Positions 20,470-31,683 of a stretch of 64,000 bases of DNA are shown here, in pieces; position 1 is the first letter of the stretch, and every line of letters begins with the position of its first letter. Source of the stretch: Leptasterias polaris (lineage: Eukaryota > Echinodermata > Asteroidea > Forcipulatida > Asteriidae). The notes below the pieces were generated by a model. It saw only the letters and a list, made by a program, of their open reading frames with translations. It made no database searches and had not been told where the DNA came from. Made by a program: the position numbers and the translations under genes. The stretch lies in assembly GCA_037783415.1 (NCBI GenBank), contig JAZGTN010000026.1:4046501-4110500 (forward strand), given 5' to 3'.

Positions 20470-20854
20470 CCGTCGTTGTTGTGAGTTGGGCCGTCGGAGT
20501 TGTGAGTTGGGCCGTCGGAGTTGTGAGATGGCCGTCGCAGTTGTGGGTTGTCCGTCGGAGTTGTGAGTTGGCCGTCGGAGTTGTGAGTTGGCCGTCGCAG
20601 TTGTGGGTTGTCCGTCGGAGTTGTGGGTTGGCCGTCGGAGTTGTGGGTTGTCCGTCGGAGTTGTGAGTTGGGCCGTCGGAGTTGTGAGATGGCCGTCGCA
20701 GTTGTGGGTTGTCCGTCGGAGTTGTGAGTTGGCCGTCGGAGTTGTGAGTTGGCCGTCGCAGTTGTGGGTTGTCCGTCGGAGTTGTGGGTTGGCCGTCGGA
20801 GTTGTGGGTTGTCCGTCGGAGTTGTGGGTTGTCCGTCGGAGTTGTGAGTTGGCC
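20470..20854 (+). repeat. 20-bp minisatellite, about 19 copies
   Basis: The unit is TTGTGAGTTGGCCGTCGGAG, with A/G and C/G alternatives at three positions and an occasional extra G. Because 20 is not a multiple of three and the unit lacks stops, open frames run across it in several frames. These are a by-product of the repeat, not genes. Confidence 0.95.
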
Positions 20855-22524
20855 AAAATTCGTGTACACCTGAATTGGGACTCCGGTCATTGAAGCATTT
20901 GACCAGGTTGGGTAGAAAATGGAGGAGTATTCTGTAAATATTCGTCAAATGACCACTACTAACCACTAAATGACCATTGGCCAAATTTACGAACATCCTT
21001 TAATGAATAAAATACATTTAAAATGCAGAAAAAACTTTTATTTTTCATGAAATGGACACTGCCGACTAGTAGGTGACCAGTGGCCAAAATATTTCATCTG
21101 GCTAATACAGAAGTTAGGCTGCAATCGGCTGAGGAATGTTGGCGATAAATCATTTTGAAAATATTTATAAAATGACCATAGTGAACACTAGATTACCATT
21201 GGCAAAGGTTTGTGAACATTCCTGGATAGATAAAACACATCATTAAAATATTAAAAAATAACATTTAATTTCTTTTTTTTAAATGACCACTGCACACCGA
21301 TTTTATGTCCTCTGACAAAATCTGTGTACACCCCAAATTAAGCTCAAGCCAATGAAGTTTGGACCAAATTAGCCTGCAATAGGCTACAGAATATGAGAGA
21401 AGAAGCACTCTTATTCATGAAACGACCACTATTGACCATCCCTAGATAGGGCATGCAGGTGTCAAGGTTTAATTTGACTAAGTGTGATTAAAATCAGCCA
21501 AATAGTTTTATGAGTTATGGCCTTTTTCGTTTTGATCAGGTGACCGTTTGACCAACGAAAGAAAGGAGAAAGAAAGAAAGAAAGAAGGTTGGGGGAAAAT
21601 AATTCTAACATTAAAGTATATCAGCCTGCTTGGTAGGGCTAAGGCGAACTGAAGTAAGGGAAACCTTGGTTTCTGAACATCTGCAAGGTTTGGTATAATC
21701 AAAATACACGCACTATCAACACATAGTTGCCGTAGTGGTTATACGATATTAAATAGCCACAATGTCAAATTAATCATCTTTCCTAATTACTTTGTTGTCT
21801 GTAATTAGAGACAAACAGGTTGACCTTAGTTGAAGTATACCCGCTTATCCCTTGACAGACCCGGCCGTAAATCACTTCAATATCTAAAGGTTATTCTCTA
21901 GACGCCAAAATTAATTGGGTTTTACTTGTATTACCTTGACTTAACACGGAACGAGTTGAACAGTTTCAGCTCAATATCATGCACTGTATACAGGCTTTTA
22001 CTTATCACATTTTGAAAAACCGACAATGGTTTAAAGTTGTAATCAGGTTGAATATACCGATTTTCTCAGAATTATTTTGGGTGAATAACAACTCTGAACC
22101 AATTTTGACAGATGACGTTAGTGGTGTTTGAAGCTTTGCATGGTGTGAAAATAAGAAGTAACTATAAATGAATAAATAAATAGTCAACTTGCGGGTACAA
22201 CCATGTATTAAATCTCTTTTGTGGGAGTGTTGACTCTGAAAAGAGCCGGTTTGGTCTCGACGTTTCGAGCAATATACTCTGCTCTTCTCCTGGGGTAAAA
22301 GAAGCTGGTATTGGCATTTATACGAACCGATGTAGAATTATTGCCTTTTCTTCCACATGTTCTGAACGTTGACTCCATTATTAAACGTAAATAGGATGCA
22401 AGTGCTTCAGCTATAATGAGATACATTGAAGGTCATCTTCATTGTTTTCAGAGTCATCGAAAAAAGGACAAGTTGGTGTTCTCTGTTGCTATCAAGGATG
22501 GCCTTCAAACAACAAGCTGGTACG

Positions 22525-22527
<3 letters not shown>
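20855..22527. other. Intergenic with diverged repeats
   Basis: At 20940-21440 the phrase AATGACCACT...GACCATTGGCCAAA recurs in diverged form several times. An AAAG-rich tract lies near 21556-21588. At 22080-22300 a dispersed repeat shares words with 7980-8200, including the CGACGTTTCGA neighbourhood. No gene recognised. Confidence 0.4.

Positions 22528-22560
<33 letters not shown>
22528..22560 (-). repeat. (ATT)n tail of the LINE
   Basis: An ATA/AAT microsatellite on the plus strand, i.e. an ATT run at the 3' end of the minus-strand LINE. CR1-related LINEs often end in short tandem repeats, and a similar run ends the fragment at 45050. Confidence 0.6.
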
Positions 22561-22658
22561 CGCCATCTATCTAGAAAAAACAAAACATATAAGCAGCCAA
22601 AAAGAAATATAGAATACAAAGACAATTATACAATGAATAATCTAAGACATGTTACAAG

Positions 22659-23401
22659 CTAAGTGTATGTGGAGATAAATAAATAAGTTTTCAGCAAGTT
22701 TTTAAACAATGGAAGAGAACTACAGCATCTAATGTTATTAGGTAAAGTGTTCCAAAGATTAGGAGCACAAGCAGAAAAGGCACGATCGCCATATGATGAG
22801 GAAGTTCTAGGAATAGTTAAAAGGGTCTTAGCAGAAGAACGAAGAGTGCGAGAAGGGGCGTAAGGTACAAGAAGATTTGCAATGTAAGATGGAGTTAAGC
22901 CAATCTGAGATTTAAATGTAATTAGTAAAATTTTGAATTGAATTCGTTGTCGAATGGGAAGCCAGTGAAGTTCCTGCAATATAGGTGTAATATGATCATG
23001 TTTTTAGATTTTGTTAAAACACGAGCGGCAGCATTTTGTACAAGTTGTAGTTTGTGGAGCTGTTTTTCAGTAACTTCGTATAATAATGAATTACCATTGT
23101 CAAGGCGAGAAGTGACCAAAGAATGGATGATGGTAGCAGCAGTTTTATGTGATAAGGTTTTTCGAATGGTATTTACAGTTCTTAAGTAATAATATGTTGA
23201 TTGACAAATCCTGCTGACATGTTTATCCATGGATAGTGTGTTATCAAAAATAATTCCCAAATTACGCGCACAAGGTGAGGCAAGAATAGAGGCACTGTCA
23301 ACGTGGATGTTATGATCAATGATTTTATGTCGCAGATGTTTGGAAGTTATAATGAGAAATTCTGTTTTGTCATCATTTAGTTTTAGCTTGTTTATGGTCA
23401 T
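22659..23401 (-). pseudogene. LINE C-terminal RT/thumb region, frameshifted
   Basis: Two overlapping minus-strand frames carry parts of one domain: NDDKTEFLIIT, NLGIIFDNTLSMDKHV and LVQNAAARVLT in 22922-23401, then LHWLPIRQRIQFKILL and LWNTLPNNIR in 22659-22979. The switch between frames marks a small indel. Confidence 0.85.
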
Positions 23402-24205
23402 TCAGGACTTAACCTCTGATATACAGGCTTCGGCACACTGGCGAGCCGATTCCTCACTATTAGGTTTGTTCAAATCAAATGGTAATAGAGTTGCGTGTCA
23501 TCCGCATACGCATGTACCCGTAAGCCATACGTGCGATATTAACAATTGGGCTAGCATAGATTGTAAAAAGTAACGGCCCCAGAACCGATCCTTGGGGCAC
23601 GCCGTAAGGGAGTGGATCAAAGTCAGACAGGATACCAGCAATGTTCACTGATTGGGTCCTGTTACTGAAATATGATTGTAGCCACTTAGAGCCGAGCCCT
23701 TGACACTTGATGCAAGGCGAGTAAGTATGTCATGATCAATGGTGTCAAAGGCTGCAGAAAGATCAAGAAGAATAAGAAATACACCAATCATCCAGTTCAC
23801 ATAAAATTCATCATTTTGCACCCTCAGTAAAGCTGTTTCTGTACTGTGGTATTTTCTGTAAGCTGATTGAAAGTGTTCATATAGGTTGTTAGAAGATAAA
23901 TGATCAGTGAGCTGGCATGCAACAACCTTCTCAACAATTTTTGACACAAACTTTAAATTAGAGACGGGACGGAAGTTCTTTAAATTTTCAGAGTCAAGCG
24001 AAGGCTTTTTGAGGAGCGGTGTAACCAGTGCATTCTTAAAATGGTCCGGGAAAATAGCTGTTTCAAAAGAGTTATTCACAATCTTTGTGATCACAGGTGC
24101 CAATACATTGATAATGGTCTTTGAGCAGCCATGTTGGTACAGGATCCAAGACACACGATTTAGATGGTGATCCAGAGTTACACTTACAGGTCTGAAAAAT
24201 TCCAA
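23402..24205 (-). pseudogene. LINE reverse transcriptase palm, frameshifted
   Basis: The frame 24205-23645 carries the fingers and motif A (DLSAAFDTIDHD). About 23640-23480 continues in another frame with the PQGSVLGPLLF block and YADD box, then breaks again. All catalytic aspartates can be seen, but in different frames. Confidence 0.85.
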
Positions 24206-24267
24206 AAATGGGGTAGTACATGTAGGGGGACCAGTGTCTAATGTGGGAGAAGAAACCGGAACTATGT

Positions 24268-24654
24268 CTAGGCCTTGACGGATTGTGCGGATTTTTGTAA
24301 TGAAATAATCATTAAATCTTTTAGCAAGTTGAGATTTACATGTGAAGGTAGTTTTACTTTTCCTTTCTGATGCAACAAACTTTCAACAACTTTGAACAAT
24401 TCTTTTTGGTCCTTGCACTGGGAAACCCTGTCATGATAGTAGTCCAATTTGGCTTGATTAATCATATTTGTAACAACAAGACGCTGTGATTTAAAAAGTT
24501 GCCTATCTATTTCAAGTTTTGTATTACGCCACCGTCTTTCATACCTTTTCCTACACTTTTTTGCACTATCAATTTTAAGAGTGTACCACGGATTAGAGGC
24601 ACGGATTGTCACAGAGCGCTTTTTCAGGGGGGCATGTTTTTCGAGAATACCTGT
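24268..24654 (-). pseudogene. LINE linker between endonuclease and RT
   Basis: Basic, Lys/Arg-rich frame (NPWYTLKIDSAKKCRKR, FKSQRLVVTNMI, LDYYHDRVSQ) typical of the region between endonuclease and RT in CR1/L2 elements. It continues across the inserted transposon into 26312-25989 when the insert and one copy of its target repeat are disregarded. Confidence 0.75.
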
Positions 24655-25187
24655 GAGGGTTATGGCGTGTCAAACGTTGCAATATTCGATAATGTACAAT
24701 GTATGTGCGATGTTTCTCATATATATGCGATGATTGTCACACATGTGCGATATTCGTTTTATGTATGCAATATATGTAATATATATAATATATGCAATAA
24801 TTTGTAATATATGTGCGATAATTTGCAATATATATGTGATAATTTGTAATATATAGGCCTATGCGATAATTTTTTAATATATGCGATAATTTTTTATATA
24901 TATTTGAACATTTTTTAATATATATTATATGCGATCATGCGATAATTGTTTAATATATGCGATACTTTTTTATATATATATTTCATAATTTTTTAATATA
25001 TATTATATGCGATCATTTGTATGCGATGTTTTGTGATATACATATGCGATAGTTTAATATACATGTGCGATGTTACACAATGTATATTTGATGTTCGTTC
25101 TTATATGTGCGAAAACGGAATTGTGGGATATAGTATGGCTTCCTGTCCACTTGATCCCCGTATCCGTAATGTTTTAGATCGGGCCAG

Positions 25188-25496
25188 ACTATAGACCTTT
25201 CTTTTGAACGTCACAGCCCGAGTTTTTGCCAACCCAGGTTGGAAAAGTATGGAAAGCCATAACTGCAAATCAAAAACAGATTGCCACAGTTTGTAGCAGT
25301 GTTACACAAGTGTTGAATTTGTTGGAAACAAATCAACCAATCATGGAAGGTATTTCCGTTCATGAATCTTTACAGAAATTGTTGAATTTGGTCACAACAT
25401 TTTTTAACACGATTGAATGTTTTGCTAACATTCGGCCGTCCATGCCAACCGGCGCACTTTGTTTATCAACAAAAGAAAGGTCTATACTGTGGACGG
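25188..25496. mobile_element. Nested small inverted-repeat element
   Basis: CTATAGACCTTTCTTTTG (about 25188-25205) and CAAAAGAAAGGTCTATAC (about 25478-25495) are inverted copies that bracket the 91-codon open frame. They probably mark a MITE nested inside the larger transposon. The exact edges and target duplication are unclear. Confidence 0.5.
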
Positions 25497-25651
25497 TATA
25501 GTATGGTTCCTATGGTTCAATGAGATGGGCGTTAGGGTTTAACTGATGGTCAGGGAACGAGACTGGCTGACACTCCACAACAATCCATGACCGCGGTCAC
25601 TCCATGCCATGCTGACCATGATGCTGACACCATAGCTCCATGCTGACACTG

Positions 25652-25735
25652 AGGGTGCGTTCGATTAGCTTCCCCGGGTCGACCCCGGTCTGTTCATCCG
25701 GGTGAGCCCCTAACCATGAGCTAATCGAACGCCAA
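25652..25735. repeat. Short palindrome GTTCGATTAGCT
   Basis: GCGTTCGATTAGCT (about 25656) and AGCTAATCGAACGC (about 25718) form an inverted pair around a GC-rich centre (CCGGGTCGACCCCGG). It could be a very small foldback element. Confidence 0.55.
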
Positions 25736-26123
25736 CTTCCCCCCCAGCCTTCACACTGATGCATCTTGGGACAGCCGACCGGAACTACTTCCATTTTGTG
25801 CATTACGTCCGATACTTTTCGTGGATTCACGAAAACATCGTAAAATAATTATTCTCAAGGTAGGCCTAAAACTGCAACGTTAAACAATTTTACAACCCTA
25901 CAGTGATACAAAGGTACCCGGCTTCGAATAAAAAATACTTATTGCTCACAAAACGCTGTTTTAATGGCGAAAATGTGTGTCAAACTTCCTAAAAATGTCC
26001 TGCTGAATTACAAACAAAAAACGAATATCGCACATGTGTGACAATCATCGCATATATATGAGAAACATCGCACATACAATGTACATTATCGAATATTGCA
26101 ACGTTTGACACGCCATAGAGGGT

Positions 26124-26944
26124 GGTGTCATACTGTACAACCAGTTTATCTAAATCAGCTTCAGGTTCGGTGATCAAATCACTTAACCTGATATCATATG
26201 AGAAAGCATTCTTATGAATTGAACTCCACTTCTGATAATTAATAACTTCCTTGGTAGGCTTAGGTTTAGCAAGTTTAAGTTTACAATGAACAGCATCATG
26301 ATCAGTAAACATGAATGGGACATCTACAGAATCAATAATATTGTCATTTGAACGAGATATAATTATAGGCAGTGGCCATTGATGTGGGTTGGTTGAGAGA
26401 CAAATTGTGATAGGTTAGATGTATTCAGTATGTCTTTGAGTTTCAACACATCAGGATCATCCTCAACATCGAAATGGAAGTTGAAATCGCCAACCATAAG
26501 GAGTTTACCAGGAGTTGTAGTCAGAGAAGATACATACTCTGAGAATTCATTCAAGAACACCCTTGATGTAATCCGGTGTTTGGAGCTGTATGGGGGTCTA
26601 TAAAGGATGACAAGTTTAACAGGAGATAATTGACCTTTAAATGTTAGATCACAGCAAAGGCTTTCAAACGAGGTTGCAAGGTAGTTGGAGGTGGACCTTC
26701 TTGATATGGATACCGTATGAATAACTGCAACCCCCCCCCCCCCCCCCCCACCAGATCTATTTAGGCGGGGAACATGGAAAAAATCGTAACCGGGTAATGA
26801 CAATTCACCAATAGTCTTCTTGTGCTTATCGGTATTAGACAGCCATGTTTCTGTTAGGGCAACAATATCCAAATCATGTTCCAATATATAGTCAGTCAAA
26901 GCAGCAGTTTTATTACACACAGACTGCGCATTAAGAAGACACAA
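26124..26944 (-). pseudogene. LINE endonuclease domain, frameshifted
   Basis: Apurinic-endonuclease-like fold. The frame 26944-26363 holds the N-terminal half, including the catalytic Glu in LTETWL and GDFNFH. A break follows HINGHCL, and the adjoining frame to 25989 holds TDHDAVHCKL with the final Asp-His. The 7-Gly run comes from the C tract at 26731. Confidence 0.85.
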
Positions 26945-27297
26945 ATGAGTGTTAAGGATAGCACGGGGGTAGTCACTGGTTTTTCCTCATTGGAGAGAAG
27001 AGCTAATGGAACTCGTTGCAAAAGTTCAGGTTTATGGACATCGGTTTTTACGGAAGAGGTTTTCAAACAATGTGTCGATGAGGATCTCCCTCTGTGTGTT
27101 CGAGGATGACAGTTGATTCCTAGAGAGGTTATGCAATTCCAGACATGAGAGGGAAGATGTGTGTTACGACCAACGTTTTTGAACTCAAGAAGTTTATCCC
27201 GACTGTATGAAATTGGCAGAAATTTAGATTTCTCGCCAAAATTGATTATTGATTTGATTCTATTATTTGACATTTTTATTAAAAGTAGGATCTTCAT
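26945..27297 (-). pseudogene. LINE N-terminal region
   Basis: The frame starting at 27297 reads through HLPSHVWNCI, CHPRTHRGRSS and basic residues, matching the leader that precedes the endonuclease in CR1-type elements. It shifts frame before the LNAQS motif at about 26935. Confidence 0.6.
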
Positions 27298-27300
27298 ATT

Positions 27301-28237
27301 ATAGCATAGTCATTTTGAGTTTTTGTATGATGTAATATCAAAAAATAAAAAGATTTTATACGAAAGACACGTTATTTGTTCCTATCATTGTGTTACCATT
27401 TCTTGGTCTGTTCTAAAGCAACCGTTTTTATACTAATGAATATTCTTTTGAGGACATTGAAGAGCAAATACCTTAAAAGAAGGGGGGAAAAATATCACAA
27501 AGGTATTGTTCATATAAATGTTTTAGTTATCAGTTGTGACGTATAAAGCCTCCGCAATTTTAAGAGCAAAATTAAGTTTTAATTTCCAATGGAAAAGAAA
27601 TCTGCTAAAATGATTTATACTAGTAAAACAACGAGCAACAAAATTATTTTTAATTATGTCCAAAACATTCATATTTTGTAATTAAGGTTCAAAATCTATA
27701 AAAGATACAAAGCAAATATTTTCACGGAAATTAATGGAAGCGGTGACAGTTTAACGTGCCAATCACTAAGAGTCAATACAAATTGAGAGATTTCTCAAAA
27801 TAATAGGCCTATCAACCAATTAACTAAAAGAGAATTCTTGCAAAACACAGAGACGAAGTATGCCAGTTTTGTTTAAATTTGTAACCACGAAATGCAGTCG
27901 AAACTTTTTAATATGAAAAAATTACTGCTGTTTTTCTTTTTTGTTGTTTTTGGTTGAAATATCTAAACAAAGTTTCCCTTGATATTTGTTCCGCCTGATG
28001 TGCTTGTGCGAGACAGCCGCCCCTCCCAACTAACCCTCGGATTTTGCTCAAAATAAGAAGCAACGTATAAACTGCGCTTAAAATTATAGTGGTATGACGT
28101 CATTTCTGAGAGGCATACCCTCCCCCACATGTACAATGCATATTCTCACACAAACAGGCGGTGCTGCCGCAAGGGAGGGCTAAAAGGGGACGGTGCCTCA
28201 ATATTGTTTCCTTACTTTACTATCCCAGTTTGTCCCT
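27301..28237. other. Intergenic, nothing recognised
   Basis: AT-rich sequence with no recognisable gene, RNA or repeat structure. Confidence 0.4.
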
Positions 28238-29262
28238 CCCTCAATCAGCGGCGTAACTAAGGTAAATTTTTAGGGGGGAACAAGGGGGGGCACCATTTTT
28301 TCTAGGGGGGGGGCACTAGCTGCTGGCAAATCAACTATAGATTCCTTTGCACTTTTTAAAAACTGGATCTTAATTTACGCAATGGCGGGTTCCAAACAAC
28401 CTCTCAATTAAGCCAAAGGGAATATTATAGTCAATTTACAAAGATTTATTTTCTTCTTTTTTCTTTCTTTTTTTCTCTCTTCTTTTTCGCACATCTAGAA
28501 CCATGCAGTTACTGTTTGAATGTGTAGAAATAACTCATAACTGTTAACAAGGGATTGCGAGACCGGAGTCTTTTTTATGGGGATTTATGTATTTGAGGAC
28601 TGGCACAGTATTTATTTATTACACACTTGGGGCCATGCACAGTAGGCCTATACTAATCAATGTTGAAAACTTTGAATTTTTTTCGAAATTGTTTTGACCC
28701 ATCCGCCCCCCCCCCCCCAATTTCTATTTTTACATATTGACAAACTACACTGAAGAACAAAGTAATGTCTCAAATGAAGCAGATATTTTAGATCAATGCT
28801 CTCACAGCTCAAGAGTTTTCAATGGCTTTTTCTCATGTACTTGATAAATGCAACGATAAATGCAACGGCACCCAGCACGTAGTGTAGCTTCATGTGACAC
28901 TACCGTACCGTATTTAACGTGGCAGACTGTGACAGAATGGGGCGGGCGCGGGCGATGAGTCATCATACAATTTGCGGACGTGATTTACCGTACTCTGAAG
29001 ACTTGGTAAAAATAACAAATGTCCATTGCAAAGGTACAACTTCATTATGTGTAAATAGAAAAATAGTTTGAAACATTGAGTTATACGCCACCAGTGCTCC
29101 ATAAAAGTTTATAGAACTTCACAGTTTATATTCTGGTAATTATTATAGTCTCAAAGGTTCAAATTTCAAATGGGGGGGCACCCGGGGGGGCACCGACATC
29201 AATTGGGGGGGGGGGGGGCACGTGCCCCCCGTGCCCCCCTTAGTTACGCCACTGCCCTCAAT
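28238..29262. mobile_element. 1-kb hAT-like non-autonomous transposon
   Basis: Element 28246-29254 starts CAGCGGCGTAACTAAGG and ends in the complement CCTTAGTTACGCCACTG. Perfect 8-bp flanks CCCTCAAT (28238-28245 and 29255-29262) are the hAT hallmark. G-rich runs near both ends (28273-28310 and 29172-29240) extend the inverted repeats. No transposase frame inside. Confidence 0.9.
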
Positions 29263-29409
29263 ACACACGTATACGCCCCTCTCTTCACACACTGTACGTT
29301 GTTCTTAGTATAAATTAATAGTCATTGCATCATGGGATGTATAGGCCCCTGTTTCACGTCATCTATCATACGGTTGTTTGACATTCTTTTGCTGTACCCA
29401 TTGTTAGTT
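29263..29409. other. Spacer between element and minisatellite
   Basis: Short non-coding spacer, nothing recognised. Confidence 0.4.
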
Positions 29410-30195
29410 ACAGCTCCCCTTAGAGCACAGTCGCCCTCAGAGCACGTCCACCCTCAGAGCACAGCACCCGCAAACCACAGCACCCTCAGAACTTGGACAC
29501 AGCCACCCCTTTTAATAGATCACGGCCACCCTCAAATCACGGCCACCCTCAAATCACGGCCACCCTCAAATCACGGCCACCCTCAAAGCACGGCCACCCT
29601 CAAAGCACGGCCACCATTACAGCACTGCCATCCTTAGAGCATGGCCACCCTCAGACCACAACAACCCTTAGTGTACAGCCACCCTCAGAGCACGGCCACC
29701 AAGAGCACAGCACCCTCAGAGCACAGCACCCTCAGAGCTTGGCCACACTAGTCACCCTTTTTAATAGAGCACGGCCACAGCACAGCCACCCTGTGAGCAC
29801 AGCCACCCTCAAATCACACAGCCACCCTCAAAGCACGGCCACCTTTGAGCACGGCAACAGCCACCCTTAGAGCACAGCCACCCTCAAAGCACGGCTACCA
29901 ATTAATAGAGCACGGCAACAGCCACTTTTAGAGCACAGCCACCTCAAAGCACAGCCACCCTTAGAGCACGGTCTCAGCCACCCGAGCACACCCGAGCACA
30001 CCCGAGCACACCCTCAGAGCACGGTCGCCCTTAGAGCACGGTCTCAGCAAACCGAGCACATGCACCCTCAGAGCACGGCCGCCCTTAATTAGAGCACGGT
30101 CTCAGCCAACCGAGCACACCCTCAGAGCACAGCCATAGAGCACGGTCTCAGCCACCCGCGCACACCCTCAGAGCCACCCTTAGAGCAGGGTTTCA
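29410..30195 (+). repeat. Degenerate 15-18 bp minisatellite
   Basis: Imperfect repeats of GCCACCCTCAAAGCACG with many length variants, including a GGTCTCAGCC-containing longer version toward the right. The open frames across it encode low-complexity His/Pro/Ser/Thr peptides and are not credible genes. Confidence 0.85.
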
Positions 30196-31661
30196 CGGTT
30201 TTCAGAGTTTGAAATCACTACCCATAGTCATAATGGGTTCTATACAGTTTCAACTATCCAAGATTTGCGTTAAATCAAATAAAATAATGATACTTATGGG
30301 TCTCAAAACAGCCTTTTTAAAATATAGAAAAACCTGTAAAAAACACTTTTAAAACCTAAAACCTATTTGTGAGAAGAAAAAACCTCCGTGGTAAAAATCA
30401 CGTTTTTACCCAGGATGCTTGGGGGACAAAATCCCCTGACACGGGCCAACGCCATCGATAACAACACACACTGGAAAGGGAACAAAATAATAAAAATAAA
30501 GACAAGAGGAATGTTGAGAAACATTCATTCCAGTTACTCCGCACTCCACAGGATTAAAAAAAAAAAGGGGGGGAGGGAACTTAAAGTTGAAAGTGCAAGA
30601 AGACGAAAAAACTAAAACATACTCAATGATAAACATCAATAGTAGTCTCTCCCCTGATCATTTGTCCCCCCAAATGGCGAACTGTGTAGAAACCATAGAG
30701 TTTGTAGAATCTTCGTGTGATATAGCGCCCTCTTTGGAATATACTTCCTTCGGTCCATAACGAGGAACTCGGGGGGGGGGGGGGGGGGGGGGGGGGACAA
30801 AATCCACTTAGCCCTCTGCTGTTCACCTTGTAAACAAGTTTGGCATGTTTCTTCAACACTTAATAATTTTGTAGAAACCCTCTGTGATGAGTCTCTGGGT
30901 TCAATCAAGAACTTGAAAGCGGGTTTTTCAAAATCATAAAAACATGGTCTGAACACTACTCAGGAACTGGTTACAAATACAAACAGTGTCATCTTTAAAA
31001 TACAATAAATTTGCCGTCAATCCATACACAAATCCATGTCCATCTGATTAAAAGAAGGACATTTCTTGTCTCCATGATAATTATAACGAACTAAAACAAT
31101 CCAAACCTATCCCGACAGGCTGTGCGTCAATTTGAAGCATGTCAGTTTGAATGGATTCAATCATTTGCATTGGCTTTGCTGTCAAAACAGTTAACGAATC
31201 CAAAGCAATGTGGATCGAAATCACTGTGATAAGAAACAGTAGGCCTAGCTATAAACATCAACATATAACACCTCCAACACATCGCCTTTTTAATAAGATG
31301 AGTCATCTCACATCGATGAATCACGTAGTGTGTATCAGATAGTATCTTGAAAAAAGACTAGCTATTCACTGAAAACCTGAAACGTCATAGGAAAACAGCA
31401 AGGTTAAACTCGCTCTCCGTCTCTCGTGATCTTACTCAAATCGTTTTGTCTCGTTCGGACGGTAGATTATAAAGCATGGAAGTTATTTTATCCCAAATTA
31501 TATATATAGTGCATAGTATCCCCATAACAACAGAATGTGTTGATTTTACATGGTTTATAAAAGTTTGTTGAGCATCACCATCGTATTAAATAAGTTTCGA
31601 CTGGAGAACAAGTTTACTACAATGACCTCAAGTGACCTCAAGTAAAATTTACTCATCCAAA
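30196..31661. other. Region upstream of MAP2K4
   Basis: No recognisable gene. A G tract lies at 30771-30796 and a TATATATAG word near 31500. The last few hundred bases should include the MAP2K4 promoter and 5' leader, but the transcription start cannot be placed. Confidence 0.4.
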
Positions 31662-31683
31662 ATGGCGTTGAATCGGGCGAATG
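31662..31683 (+). CDS. MAP2K4: MAP2K4 exon 1 (start)
   Basis: ATG GCG TTG AAT CGG GCG AAT G|GTGAGT in the context CAAAATGG. The single left-over G plus AT at the start of exon 2 gives Asp. It is much shorter than the Gly/Ser-rich N-terminus of human MKK4. No competing start in phase was seen, but an alternative 5' exon cannot be excluded. Confidence 0.7.

Larger units (their letters stand above)
24655..26123. mobile_element. 1457-bp inverted-repeat transposon in the LINE
   Basis: The element spans 24661-26117. Its ends start TATGGCGTGTCAAACGTTGC and are inverted copies for about 99 bp with one difference. The flanks are GAGGGT on both sides (24655-24660, 26118-26123), a 6-bp target duplication. 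Removing the insert restores the LINE frame, confirming its edges. The left interior (24750-25110) is a degenerate array of ATATGCGAT words. The only sizeable frame (25226-25501, plus) is unrecognised. A 6-bp duplication excludes the TA, TTAA and 8-bp hAT classes; Dada-type elements give 6-7 bp, but this is only a suggestion. Confidence 0.85.
22528..27300 (-). mobile_element. CR1-like non-LTR retrotransposon, decayed
   Basis: Minus-strand order: N-terminal region (27297-26950), endonuclease (26944-26140), linker, reverse transcriptase (24205-23480), C-terminal part (23401-22670), ATT tail. Endonuclease marks: LNAQSV, ALTETWL, LYRPP, GDFNFH and TDHDAVH. RT marks: NFRPVSNL, LLDLSAAFDTIDHDIL, GVPQGSVLGPLLF and YADDTQLY. 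The C-terminal LHWLPIRQRIQFK is typical of the CR1/L2 group. The copy is dead: frame breaks lie after the endonuclease, within the RT palm and before the C-terminal block, and a 1457-bp transposon splits the linker. A C tract at 26731-26750 turns a glycine-rich loop into a longer Gly run. Confidence 0.9.

Noticed and set aside
20376..20996. Long open frames over the 20-bp minisatellite
   Set aside because: The unit has no stop in most frames and its length is not a multiple of three, so the same 20-residue repeat appears in several frames on both strands. No start context, no flanking coding signal.
25226..25501. 91-codon open frame in the 1457-bp transposon as a transposase
   Set aside because: No catalytic motif or DNA-binding domain visible and too short. 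It sits inside a nested inverted pair.
29332..29870. Open frames rich in His, Pro, Ser and Thr
   Set aside because: Produced by the degenerate minisatellite; no conserved frame through its length variants.
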